Part shown: one piece after another, positions 23,148-34,540 of the stretch
Position numbering within the stretch: the stretch's first letter is position 1
Layout: the number at the start of each line of letters is the position of its first letter
Assembly (NCBI GenBank): GCA_028564705.1
Contig: JAPXFQ010001355.1
Coordinates: 1-64,000 of the forward strand
Reading direction: 5' to 3'
DNA from: Apricaphanius iberus
Lineage: Eukaryota > Chordata > Actinopteri > Cyprinodontiformes > Aphaniidae
DNA: 64,000 bases
The notes under the pieces: generated by a model
Database searches by the model: none
What the model saw: the letters and a program-made list of their open reading frames with translations, nothing else
What the model was told of the DNA's origin: nothing
Made by a program: the position numbers and the translations under genes

Positions 23148-23730
23148 GGCTACGTCCACACTAAGTCGGTAAGGTTATACAGGGAGTTAGATGCCTAATG
23201 TTATCCACTCAACACGAGCATTTATGCCCCGTTTAAGGTCCCATGATTGCGTAATCCCATACCGACCTGTGCAAATACTGGGCATGCGCGAAAAGACGCA
23301 CAAAACACGCGTATAATCTACGTGACGCCAGCACCTACATAATATATAATATATACAAGAAGCTCTACAGCACAGTACATATCTGCTTGTCCCGTTAACC
23401 GAAGAGAACAATAGCTGCTCAGAAGAAGAGAGAGTTTTTGGTGTGGACAGACGACGAGATCGATGTATTACTCTTCGCTGTTGTCTTTGTCTGTAGTGTC
23501 GTATTGTTATTGACGCAGCATTAATTGACGCCACTTCCTTTCAGTATCCGGGGAAGCTGTCCACACTAGGTCGTTTAGCCGTTGAATTAAGATTTACACG
23601 GCTCTCTTACCCGGCTAATAGTTATCCGGCCACAGACCTTAAATGATGCCGGGTTAGTGTGGACGATAGGGGGGTGTAGACTAAATAATTATACGTTTAA
23701 GGCATTATCCGGCTTAGTGTGGACGTGGCC
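23148..23730. mobile_element. Harbinger-type non-autonomous DNA transposon
   Basis: Inverted ends GGCTACGTCCACACTAA and TTAGTGTGGACGTGGCC are flanked by TAA on both sides (23145-23147 and 23731-23733), a 3-bp TWA duplication typical of PIF/Harbinger. Further inward copies of GTGTGGAC and CCGGnTAA lie at 23560-23720. Length is 583 bp. It keeps a small coding scrap of a Myb/SANT-like gene and no transposase. Confidence 0.75.
23420..23510 (+). pseudogene. Myb/SANT-like fragment in the Harbinger element
   Basis: The + strand reads KKREFLVWTDDEIDVLL. W-[ST]-DDE-x-x-x-LL is the first helix of the Myb/SANT-like helper protein encoded next to Harbinger transposases. The frame soon runs into sequence with no similarity, so only the start of the gene survives. 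Confidence 0.55.
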
Positions 23731-24632
23731 TAAGAGGATGATCAGGGTTGTCCAACATGATTGAGAAAAAGTCAGCTTTAAATGCAGAAAATGTTAGCCA
23801 GTTAATTTGCCTTAGCAACGAGTATAGAGGACTGTGGATCATACTCTTTAGGCCTAGTTCATACTTCTTTGTCAGCAAATTTGCATAGTCCGATCAGGAC
23901 TTGGATATATATGTACCTGTCAATTTTTTAATTATCTGAGGGTGGGGCAAGTGGCTATCTCTACTCCTATTCAATATTATTTGTATGTTATTCACTTTAA
24001 ATAATATTCAGTCCAAACAACCTGAACAGACAACTACTTATTAAAGTGAAATTGAACAGTTGACTAAGAATACACCTGCTGCGCTTCCTGTTTCACATGG
24101 AACCATGATGCAGCTCTCTGTAATCAAATAGTGGGATTGCTGCAGAGGTTGTTGCCATCAGGTTTAGAATTGGGATTTAGGTTCAGGTTGTTCTGGATGC
24201 TTTATCCACATTCACCACACTGGAGACTGGAATTACGCGTTGCTTTAGCCATAGTTTTAAAATGAGGAAACCTTTCTCCATTTAAACCTATCAGAAGTCT
24301 TAAAGAACGAAATGTTTCCTGATCCGTAAACTACGCTTCAGAGGCAGAAAAGCCAGGGGGAAGAAAGAAGCAGATTCAGGCACCGCTGCTTGGCACACAT
24401 CGTAGCAAGTTTAACCAACCACAACCAGTCGCCAGAGATGGGAGCAAGTCCCATACATGCAAGTTTCAAGTAAGTGGCAAGTCTTAGCCTTCAAGTAAGT
24501 CCCAAGTCATCTTTAAGGAGGATCAAGCAAGTCCCAGCATAGCTTTAGTCAAGCAAGTCAAGTCACAAGTCAAGTCATTATCAAATAATTTATTTTTAAT
24601 GTTTGTTTTTCATCAAACCTGTTTTTCAGAGT

Positions 24633-24633
<1 letters not shown>

Positions 24634-24692
<59 letters not shown>
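24634..24692. repeat. (AT)n microsatellite
   Basis: About 29 AT units inside the hAT element. Confidence 0.95.
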
Positions 24693-24696
<4 letters not shown>

Positions 24697-25051
24697 TATA
24701 TATAAACTACATTGTGACTGAGCTCAAGATGGGTGAAAAAAGAATCCTCTCTGTGGCTGCCGCTCTTAATCCATCAAACTGGCTCTCTCATTAAGAGGAG
24801 CGCATCCTTTACAGCAATTATACACTTCACGATGATTTCAACCCTTTTAATAGCAGATCTTTTGCCAACAAAACTATAAACATTCTTTGAAACAAAGCAA
24901 ACACAGTTTACACAATCGACGTAATTACGATTCCATGAGATGAGATGTGCAGCTTTGCAGCGATTTACGGTACATTATTGTGATGACACCTTTGCCTGGC
25001 AGTGAATGTTGGACGTGTGTGTCCTACCTACACACACACCACCATCATAAC

Positions 25052-26306
25052 CATCCATCCATCCATCATCTTCCGCTTATCCGGGGTCGGGTCGCGGGGG
25101 CAGTAGCCTAAGCAAAGAGACCCAGACCTCCCTCTCCCCGGCTACGTGAGCCAGCTCCTCGGGAGGAATCCCGAGGCGTTCACAAGCCAGCTGGGAGACA
25201 TAATCCCTCCAGCGAGTCCTGGGTCTTCGCCTGGGTCTCCTCCCGGTGGGACGTGCCCGGAACACCTCACCAGGGAGGCGTCCAGGAGGCATCCTGACCA
25301 GATGATCGAGCCACCTCAACTGGCTCCTCTCGATGTGGAGGAGCAGCGGCTCTCCTCTGAGCCCCCTCCGGATGACCGAGCTTCTCACCCTATCTCTAAG
25401 GGAGAGCCCAGCCACCCTACGGAGGAAACTCATTTCAGCCGCCTGCATCCGCGATCTCGTTCTTTTGGTCACCACCCAGCGTTCGTGACCATAGATGAGG
25501 GTAGGAACGTAGATCGACCGGTAAATTGAGAGCTTTGCCTTTCGGCTCAGCTCTCTCTTCACCACGTCAGACCGGTACACGCCCGCATAACTGCAGACGC
25601 CTTACCAATCCGTCCATCGATCTCCCGCTCCATTTTTCCCTCATTCGTGAACAAGACCCCTAGATACCTAAACTCCCCCACTTGAGGAAGGACCTCATCC
25701 CCGACTCGGAGAAGGCACTCGGATTTGGAGGTGCTGATCCTCATCCCAGCCACTTCACACTCGGCTGCGAACCGCTCCAACGAGAGCTGTAGATCACGTT
25801 CAGATGAAGCCAACAAGACCACATCATCTGCGAAAAGCAGAGACCCGACCCTGAGGTCACCAAAACGGACCGCCTCAACACCTTGGCTGCGCCTATAAAT
25901 CCTGTCCATAAACATTATGAACAGGACCGGTGACAAAGGGCAACCTTGGCGGAGTCCAGCTCTCACTGGAAATGAGTCCGACTTACTGCCGGCAATGCGA
26001 ACCAGACTCTGACACCTTTCATATAGGGACCTAACAGCCCGTATCAAAGGGCCTGGTACCCCATACTCCCGGAGTACCCCCCACAGGACACCCCGAGGGA
26101 CATGGTCGAACGCCTTCTCCAAGTCCACAAAGCACATGTTGGGCGAACTCCCACGCACCCTCCAGGAGCCTGCCGAGGGTGTAGAGCTGGTCCAGTGTTC
26201 CATGGCCAGGACGAAAACCGCATTGTTCCTCCTGAATCCGAGGTTCGACTATCCGTCGGACCCTCCTCTCCAGAACCCCCGAATAGACCTTACCAGGGAG
26301 GCTCAG
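25052..26306 (-). pseudogene. 5'-truncated RTE-like LINE with reverse-transcriptase fragment
   Basis: Flanked by the 12-bp direct repeat CACCATCATAAC (25040-25051 and 26307-26318). Read on the - strand it starts mid reverse transcriptase: GFRPGHGTLDQLY, DLEKAFDHVPRGVLW, LRQGCPLSPVLF and the catalytic LLFADDVVLL, then the thumb and a C-terminus rich in Arg and Pro. It ends in CCGGATAAGCGGAAG followed by GGAT repeats, the usual tail of an abundant fish LINE of the RTE group (Rex3/Expander-like; clade assignment tentative). At least two frameshifts (near 26100 and 25570) break the protein. A second copy lies at 34541-36650. Confidence 0.8.
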
Positions 26307-26939
26307 CACCATCATAACATCTGAAAACAAGTTTTGATTCTGTATAGCAGCTAACCTTCCATCTCTCTGCAGATCACTCATTAGACTAATACAGACTTGC
26401 CTTCTTTCTGTTGCGCGGAGGAGGGGTTGACAGGTTTGCTGATATGCTGCAAGTCAGGCGCTCTCGCGCACAATAAAGCAATTTTCATCTAACTATGTAT
26501 TTGTTGATACTAATTTAAAATTTAACAAGACTGATGTGACTTGGCAAGTCATATGACTCAAGTTAAGTCAAGTCGCAAGTAAAGAAGGGCAAGTGAAGTA
26601 TTTTGTTAATGTTGATTAAGCAAGTCAAAAGTGACAAACCTGGCGACTTGTGTCTGACTCGAGTCAAGTCATCGACTCGAGTGCACCCATCTCTGGCAGT
26701 CGCGCATCAAACTTTGCAACATGCAGTCAGCTCCCCATCAGTGATGCCTTGATCAAAGTGTGTGGGATCTTTCGTTGATTTATTTACCTGGAATCTGTGT
26801 GGAAAGTTGAAGTGTCTGCGAATTTGCAACAAGTAGTCAGTTTGAATACTAATCTGTAAAAATGACCGACAGCATTCAGATTTTTCTGTCACTGTTCTAA
26901 TAAACTGGTCAAATACTCAAGCGGCTAAGGTCCTTTGAT

Positions 26940-27150
26940 GTTTGCAGTGACATGCTGCAGATGTTTTACCACACAGTCATCAGAAGTGTGCTTCGTATGC
27001 TGTTTTCTGCTGGGGAAGTAGCACTATTGACAAAGACTGAAGATGACTGGACAACTGGTGAAAAATGCAAGTTCTGCACTAGGTCGGGATGAGGCAGATG
27101 AGAAGGAAGTTGCAGTGCATTCTGGATAATACTAAAAACCCCCTCCATGA
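26940..27150 (+). pseudogene. L2/Rex-like LINE C-terminus, piece 1 of 3
   Basis: Reads MLQMFYHTVIRSVLRMLF and, after a frame change, CILDNTKNPLHD, the conserved end of L2/CR1-group LINE proteins. It breaks at a hAT insertion and resumes at 31472. Confidence 0.7.
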
Positions 27151-27839
27151 TAGTGATGGGAAGACCGACACTTTTTACCGACTCGGATCATTTACTCTCG
27201 AACATTAAATTGAACGAATCTTGAACGAATCATTTAGTTCAGTTTAACAGCAGGTGTATAGCTCTGCTCACATGCTAACAGCACATTGAGTTGCTCACCC
27301 CTTCCTTTCAAGGAGTTAACCGAAGCTAGCTTGCAATGTCTGGTGCTAAATCGTTAGCATGAACCAATCGCTCACTCCCGGCTCACAGATCAAACAAGCT
27401 GAACGACTCATTCACCCCTCCTCCTTCCTGGCTCACAGCTCAATTTTCCACTACAATACAGAAGGCAACATGTTTTGTTTTACCTGACAATAAAAAACAA
27501 ACTGCCACAACCAATTCGAAAACCTAGGATAGCATATACACACCACAGTAAAGTTATTTGTGTCCACGCTGCCATCATTGTTTAACAACACGACAGTGAC
27601 TAGGTAGGTGTCACGTGAAAAATTAACAAATCTACTATTCCACACACAGTACAGCCTGAGCTGTGAACGATGAATGAGAAGATCCGTTCAGTCCGAACTA
27701 TTGGTCACATTACAGCTGGGTAGGGGAAGAGTGAATGTAAACTAATTTTGACAATTAGTGATACAATTACAACAAAAAGGAATAATTAATAAGTTCCCTA
27801 TGTTTACATGGTGCGTTTATTGTGTACAACATTTGACAT

Positions 27840-27870
27840 TATTATTATTACTACTATTATTATGATTATG
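27840..27870. repeat. Short (ATT)n tract
   Basis: Imperfect ATT repeats inside the hAT element, outside its coding region. Confidence 0.7.
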
Positions 27871-28131
27871 TTTGTTTTTATGATCATCATTATATATTTA
27901 TTATTTAATCAATATGCTGATATAGTTTTCAAAAGTATTTATTTATAAACAAACATATAACACACTTTACATTATATACACAACATGATACACTTCTAAG
28001 AGACATAAATAAAGTTAAATAGAAATAGTTAAATAGAAAAAGTTGAATAATAAAGTTAAGCTAAAACCTTTCCAAACCAACAACAACAATATAGCATAAT
28101 TAAAGTGACGCACTAATATTAAAGGCCTGCT

Positions 28132-30125
28132 CTAAGGCACGTTAGCATTCAGAAAAACAGGCTGGCGGACCTTGGATGGACTGAGCCTGTTCCGTCTGTC
28201 TGTAATGATCTGCCCAGTCTTTGAGAAAACTCTCTCACAGGGCACAGATGTGGCCACAATGCATAGCCTTGTCTTCACCACCTCACACAGAGTCTTAAAG
28301 ACAGGTGAGCACATCCTCCACCATGCCAGAGGATCTGATGAGCGGGACAGGAGCTGCTCTGCAAGGTAGGCCCACATCTCCATCATGGCAGCAGTTGAGA
28401 TGCTTGATGTGGCTGATGAAGTGGAAGCCCTGGTGTTTGCAACCCTCTCATCAAAGTCTTCCCAAAATATGGACCATGTGCTGCAGTCAGCCACAGTAGG
28501 ATCTTGACCCTCCTCTTCCTCTCTGTGCCTGGGGTGATTGTGTGCTGCAGCAGCTGTGATCCTCTTTACAGTATCCTCTGCTGCCTTGGTGTTCACAAAA
28601 GCTTGCTTTTTGAACCTTGGGTCCAAACAAGTTGCATCAGCAAGCTTCTCAATCTGCTCCACCTTGCTGAACCTCTTCTGCATTTCAGACATCAGGCTGT
28701 TCACCAGTTTTTGAACAGGCTCTTGGACTGACGGGTTTCTTTGATGGCGGGCAACTATCTTCTGAAGACCTTTTGCCATCAGGATCCCTTTGGAGGCAGT
28801 CACAAACCTACAGACAAAGTTCAATTATTCAAATGTTGTTTTCAAAAGCAGTTATAACAGTGTTCTATCACAAATCAATGTAATGCCTCTTTATTAACAG
28901 TAAGGATACAGTTAAAATCCATCATTAAAAATAATTTTTCATTAAAATATTAATTTTGTGCTTATTATGTGCATTTACATTTAGAGCAAAGTTAGTTTAT
29001 TTCCCATTCCTCTGTAGACAGTGTGGATAGGGGTGCATTGATAAGTGCGAGGGTGGAGATGACTGGATCTTTCACGACAATGAAACTTTTAAACATATAA
29101 TATGTGGAATTCCACCTTGTAGCCACATCCTGCTTCAAGTGCAGTTGCTCCTTGCCCATCTGTTGCTGTGTGGCCTTCAGCTTATCTGAAGCAATTGTGC
29201 TTCTGTGGAAGTATTCAACCACCGCTTTTATTTTCAGAATTGTGTCCTGAACCTCTCTAAGTGCAGCTCTCACAATCGGATTTATAACATGGGCAAAGCA
29301 GGGTATGTGGTCCCAGTGCAGGTGGTCTCTCAAGGCTGCCACAATGTTGCTGGCATTGTCTGTGACACAAGCTACAACTTTGTCACTGACACCCCATTCA
29401 TCTGCAACTCTCTTCAGCTTACTTGCCAGGTTAGCTGAAGTGTGTCTGTCTGTAAAGATAAAACAGTCCAGGAGGTGGGAGGTCATTGCAAAATCCTGTA
29501 CATAGTGGCAGGTCACAGACATGTAGCTCGTGGTTGTCACAGATGTCCAGCAGTCTGTTGTGAGGCATACAGCAGGAGCATTCTTGACTTTTTCCAATAA
29601 CTCTGCTATTATCTTTTCATACAACTTAGGCAGTAGAGCTTGATATAGGGTTTTCCTGCTTGGCAGAGTGTATGAAGGGTCCAGGGTCTTTGTAAACTCT
29701 TTGAAGCCTTTGTCCTCAACAATGGAGAATGGTTGATAGTGTGACGCTATCATTTTAACCAGTGCTTCATCCAGTTTGCTCTGCCTGAGTGGATCCATTG
29801 GCCTTGCAACATAAGTGCCCATGAGTGTTTGTTGTGGCCCGGATAATGCAGAACCTCTAGTCAGTGTTGCAGCAGCAGCGATTTGAGGTCCAGATGAAGT
29901 GCTACTGCTGGAGATATTTGCAGCTGCTGCAGTGGCTCCATCGTCAATCTCTCTCCTCACTTGTGCTAACTGCACAGTTGGATGTTCCGTTTTAAGGTGT
30001 CTTCTCAAATTTGAAGTGCTTCCTCCTTGGGTTGACGAAATTCTTTTGCAAATATTACATTTGGTTTTAGTGGCTGAAACTTCACTAAAGTGATTCCAAA
30101 TGTCACTCCTTTTCCTTCCACTCAT
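28132..30125 (-). pseudogene. hAT-family (ZBED-like) transposase, two exons, probably defective
   Basis: Exon 1 (30125-28992) starts MSGRKRSDIWNHF and contains a BED zinc finger (C-x2-C ... LRRHLKTEH), then the RNase-H-like core with LTTDCWTS and CVTDNASNIVAAL (catalytic Asps) and DVATRWNSTYYM. Exon 2 (28807-28132, after a ctgtag acceptor) holds the end of the helical insertion, DPLAWW and the dimerisation region SVPCERVFSKTGQIITDRRN, ending normally. The two pieces total about 600 residues, close to the family norm. Exon 1 ends at a stop 5 residues after TEEWE with no good donor, and about 25 residues expected before RFVTASKGI are absent, so this copy has probably lost a segment. The enzyme class cuts hAT ends in the nucleus. 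Confidence 0.82.
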
Positions 30126-31471
30126 TTTTCTTACCTGCTAAGACCTCTGGTTTTCGTGTTCTGATTTTTACCTGGAACTTAATGTAAATGTCGGGGGATG
30201 GGTCATTCAAGGCTCTAGGAGTCATAGCCTTGAATGACAGTAGCACTCCATTTGTGACACTGAATCATGTCACTCCTAGTAATCAACTCTGTGCAACATT
30301 AAAATGTGACGACGTGAAAAGCTTTAACATGAGAGTTAAATAATTTCCACATTTCACACAATTTCATACCAAACACCAATTAGCACAGGTAGTGGAAAAC
30401 AAATGTCTCAATAAGAAAGTCAACTTTTGATGTGAATTAGATTCGCACAGTGGATGCGACACCGGGTAGTGCCATGACAGTAACCAAGTGCACCCCAACC
30501 CCCTCTTGCGTCTGCACCTCCTTTTCTCATCCGACGCTAAACGGTTATGTGTCCAACAGTCCGACACACTGACAGGAATACTGCAGCAGCAGCAGGGTTG
30601 CCTAACACACAAATTAGTATTGGGCACACAGACTTAAAAAAACCCAAATTAAATTTTTTCATAGACTTTTTCTGCTGATATGTCAGAGAATGACGTGCCA
30701 AAAGTTGTGAACGTGAGCAAAAAAGCAGAGGTGGGTAACCAGCGCTATTAAAGTTCAGTTGTTCAACGTATTATTATTATTCAAATTACAAAGGTTAAAA
30801 GAACCAGAGTCCACTGATTAGTTCTGATTTTCATGAATGAATAACGTATTATGATATTTTATTATTTTGTGGCAGAGTAAAACACAAAACCCACTTGATA
30901 TAATTTTTGAAAGTATTTATTTACTAACACACTTTAAATTATAAACACAATAACACATCTACAAGAACTGAAGACCACTAAATAATTATGATTTAATGAA
31001 TAAAAAATATATATCGGGTATCAAATGACAAATAAAGGAACATTAGATATCAGATATGATTCATTTCCTTGTGCATCTCTCAGTCCACTCCACAGCCCGT
31101 AGCAAGCTGAGCCACAGTTTTCACATGACGAATGAGTAAGAATAATCCGTCACGATCCGTATATGAACGAATCGTGAGAGAACTGTAGTACTTGCTGCTC
31201 GCCACACACAGCCTGAGCGGTCTGGCTGTCACATGACAAAAGAACTGGGAACTGAAAACGGACGCAGCAGCTGAGTGAGTCATGAACGAATCATTTCTGT
31301 TTCCTGTCTTGCTGCTGACTGAGCTCATGCAGCTGCTGAAATGTGGCAAGAGAAGGTACTGCATGACATTGAACGAATCGCTCACTGAGAGGACTCGTTA
31401 CTCTCGGGTCATATAAAAGATTGGTTCATTTTGAACGAATCGTTCACAAACGATATATCACTACTCCATGA

Positions 31472-31673
31472 TGTCTTGGCCAGCCAGAGAGGCAGCTGCA
31501 GTGAAAGATTTATCTCTTTGAGATTTAGGCCTGAGAGGTTCAGGAGATTGTTTGTTCCTGGAGCCATAAGACTGTTCAACAGAGACATCCAACATGTTTC
31601 CTAAATCATCTTAATATATATATTTTTTTCCCCCAACCTAAGATGTATTTGTAAATATACGAGCACTTGACAA
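31472..31673 (+). pseudogene. L2/Rex-like LINE C-terminus, piece 2 of 3
   Basis: Continues piece 1 in frame: VLASQRGSCSERFISLRF, RFRRLFVPGAIRLFNRDIQ and a stop, then the 3' untranslated part. It is broken again by the hAT element at 31674. Confidence 0.75.
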
Positions 31674-32636
31674 TAGGGATGGGTACCGATATCCGGTGCC
31701 ATTACGGCACCGGTTCCGACATGAACGGTAGTAACCAGACCGAAAAGCAGCGCACATTTCGGTGCCTTATTTCGGTCGTCCCCCCCCCGAGATGTCAAAC
31801 ACTGTGGATCCTGGGCGTGCCATCAGTCAAGAGCAATAAGGTAAACGTGCGGTATGTGCGGTGCTTAAAAGTATAAATGCTCGTATTTTTGTATTTTTAA
31901 GCATGTTGGGTCACTGTATAAGTTCAGTACATTGCAGAGTGAGATACCGCTGGGTTAATAATACGAAATTATTCAGTTAAGGTGATGTTTTCAGACTTAA
32001 ATTAGTGCTAAAATATTAGCGGAAGTAGCTGTGCCTATCTTCACAATAGGAGCGTTTATTTCTTGTTGTGTTGAACTGAAGAATCTGCTGTTTACTTTAG
32101 GAAAATGATCAAATGTGACATTTGATTATTAAGTCTATATTACACTTTATTTATGTGATATTTATCACAGACTGCTGATATCCAAATGTTATGTTTATTC
32201 ATATATTTGGCTTAGTTCTGCCTCTATTTGTTATTATTCATATGGGACCACAAACAAATTATGAATGTAACTGTGGAGTAAAAAAAAAAGTTAACTGATT
32301 TCTCCTATATTTTTTTTTTAAAGAGCAACTGCATCTAGATTTGTCCCTTTATTTACACAGAAAGTTCTAGTTAGTATTTTTTTGGGGTAATATATTTAGC
32401 AATGGTGATTGATTCACAGCTACTGTGATTAATTAGATTAAAGATTTTTATTGTTTGACAGACCTACTAAAAATAAAAAGTAAAAATAAGAGGGTATTTG
32501 GACCATGTTTGTATGTTTAACATTCTTTAGGCACCATTTCAAGCACCGTTTCAAGCACCATTTAAGCACCGGCACCGTTTCAAAAGTATCGGTTTGGCAT
32601 CGGTATCGGAAAAAACCTAAACGATACCCATCCCTA
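31674..32636. mobile_element. hAT-type non-autonomous element
   Basis: Ends TAGGGATGGGTACCGATA and ACGATACCCATCCCTA are inverted. The flanks CTTGACAA and CTAGACAA form an 8-bp duplication with one mismatch. GGCACCG and CGGTACC-like motifs cluster at both ends. Its 963 bp carry no coding sequence. Confidence 0.85.
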
Positions 32637-32644
32637 CTAGACAA

Positions 32645-32676
32645 ATGGAATTTCCCCTTTTTGAGGATAAATAAAG

Positions 32677-32752
<76 letters not shown>

Positions 32753-32756
32753 ATTC
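32645..32756 (+). repeat. L2/Rex-like LINE 3' end, piece 3 of 3, with (CTAT)n(CTGT)n tail
   Basis: TGGAATTTCCCC...GATAAATAAAGTAT followed by about 8 CTAT and 12 CTGT units is the 3' terminus of the LINE interrupted twice upstream. The tetranucleotide tract (32680-32753) is its tail. Confidence 0.8.
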
Positions 32757-33279
32757 AGTTAACTTGATTCCTGGTTTACATTTTCATTATTACGTTTATG
32801 TACGCTGAGGTGCTATTTGTTTTTATAAAATACTTTATGTTTAGCTTACTGATGCACTAAAGTCCAAAAGTGAATAATTTGTTACTGTGTTCAAACTACC
32901 TCAAAGAAGTGCTCTGTTTGTTAACAGAATTGTTGAATGTAAAAAAAAAAGGCGAATAAAATAAAAGAACATCCTGGATCTGTTTCTTCACTCTTGTCTT
33001 TTCTATTTTTATGCATTACCTATAGAAGTACCGGGATTTGGTATCAACAGATTCTTAAAACCAAATGACACAGACTCAGACTCAAAGGCAAAAAAAACTG
33101 ATTGGGACAACCCTAATAGGAACGTACATGTATTGACAGATGCATGTGGGTTCTTTCGGCAGGAGAGTCTTGCAAAGCAATTCCTCCCAGGACAATAGGG
33201 GACATAGTGCTTCTCTGGGGGAGGGTCCTTGTAAAACACTGCTGCACATAGTTGTACTCCTTCGGAGGTTTATATAAAA

Positions 33280-33535
33280 TGATAAATCGCCTATTCTTGT
33301 ATAGCACTTTATGTAGTCCAGAGGACAAAAAAGCGCTTCACACTACAATCAGGCATGTACTGGTTAAAACACTTATGATGGTAAGCTAGCAAGTTTGCTA
33401 AACATGGGCTCTACTGGGCCCTCTAACCACCATCAGTAGATAAGGTAGGTGAAGTGTCTTCCCCAAGGACATAATGACCGAAACGAACAGAGCCGAGGTT
33501 TGAAACGAGTTCCTATCTTCTGAGCCATGGTCGCC
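33280..33535. repeat. Abundant teleost dispersed repeat
   Basis: Shares TATAGCACTTTATGTAGTCCAGAGG-like, CACTACA, GGTGAAGTGTC and ACCACCATCAGTAGATAAGG-like blocks with 52070-52335. The surrounding 32762-34540 otherwise holds nothing I can name. Confidence 0.6.
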
Positions 33536-34540
33536 CTAAATGTTCACATATGTATAAATGTTAATATCTTTGGACTTTTTAATTATACTTTTAAAATTGT
33601 TTTAGAGGTATTTGCAGAGTCAGATTTTGTTTGGGTCACAGAAAAACAGGACATTGAGCAGGAAAGCAGAGGCAGATAGCATCACCATACAATTGAAAAT
33701 GGAAGGATGTAAGAAATAACGGTCAGCCAAAACTCTAGTTAGAGCTGGTTTGTAAAGTCACAATTTAAGTAGAATAACAGGAAGGTCATTAATTATGCAT
33801 GCATGGTTGTAAGGAGGCTGGTCTTGGCAAAAGTTTGAATGAACCAATCATGTTTTGTGTGCCATATGTAAAGTTAGGGGGGAGTTTCTCTAACTTTGTG
33901 TTAAAATATAAAACTTAATGTTTCTGTTATATACGTTGTCATTCCTAGGTAGGGTGATCCAGAGTGTGGATCATTTATACCACTCTGTAAGCTAAATATT
34001 TGATTTGTTTTAAGCAACTCTATGAACCAGTATTTAATTTCTTGTGTTAAAATCTAAAGAAAATTAAATTACTCTTTTCTCCTCTCTGATAAAAATGAAC
34101 ACACATGGAATTTATAGAGTTAAGGTTTAAATTGAATATAGATTAAAATCCTTCAACTTCTTCTGCAAGATGATCTTAGATCTGATCTTCTGATGTTTGC
34201 TGCTGGACATGTTCAACAATCTGTTTTTTTTTGTAAGTAGACGTGTTGTGGATGAATTAAAAGGAATTTGTTGTGCTAGCCAATAGTGGGCATGTGGTCT
34301 CCGTAGCCTTTTACACACATTTAAAAAACTGGGTATGTCTGTCACCCTTATTTTTTTTTATTTGTTTATTTCTTTTAACTGGTGTTTTATCTGTTTTTAA
34401 TTTACATTCTTTTGCATTAATTTGTATCTTATACCTTACTTTAATTGCTTTTTTCATTATTGGATTCTTGTGTTTTATTTGTTTTTAATACTCATACTCT
34501 CACATACATTTTATTTTATGCTTCAATTCCTTCACAAGGT

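Larger units (their letters stand above)
24433..26695. mobile_element. hAT-type non-autonomous element with CAAGTC arrays
   Basis: Ends are CAGAGATGGG and CCCATCTCTG, flanked by CCAGTCGC and GCAGTCGC (8 bp, one mismatch), the target length of hAT elements. Both subterminal regions (24450-24580 and 26535-26680) are dense in CAAGTC/GACTTG motifs. The interior holds a (TA)n tract and a RTE-like LINE inserted later. Without that LINE the element is about 1.0 kb and non-coding. Confidence 0.8.
24120..26935 (+). repeat. Dispersed repeat, copy A (split by a hAT element)
   Basis: Flanks 24120-24424 and 26704-26935 match, in order, 59340-59870: AATCAAATAGTGnGATTGCTG, CAGAGGTT, GGAATTACGCG/GGAATTAAGCG, CTTTCTCCA, then ATCTGTnAAAATGACCGA. 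The hAT element at 24433-26695 sits between the two halves. Class unknown. Confidence 0.6.
27151..31463. mobile_element. hAT transposon with BED-finger transposase
   Basis: Ends TAGTGATGGG and ATATCACTA are flanked by a perfect 8-bp duplication CTCCATGA (27143-27150 and 31464-31471). Both end regions carry many copies of GAACGAATC or its complement (27213, 27226, 31165, 31284, 31371, 31432 and degenerate ones). The 4.3-kb length and nearly complete transposase suggest a formerly autonomous element. It interrupts a LINE, and the LINE frame closes exactly when it and one target copy are removed. Confidence 0.9.

Noticed and set aside
24603..24794. Open frame crossing an (AT)n tract
   Set aside because: It is made mainly of Ile-Tyr repeats translated from the microsatellite.
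25146..25529. 127-codon + strand frame
   Set aside because: It is the antisense shadow of the RTE-like LINE C-terminus.
28172..29505. Several + strand frames across the hAT element
   Set aside because: They are antisense shadows of the BED-finger transposase exons.
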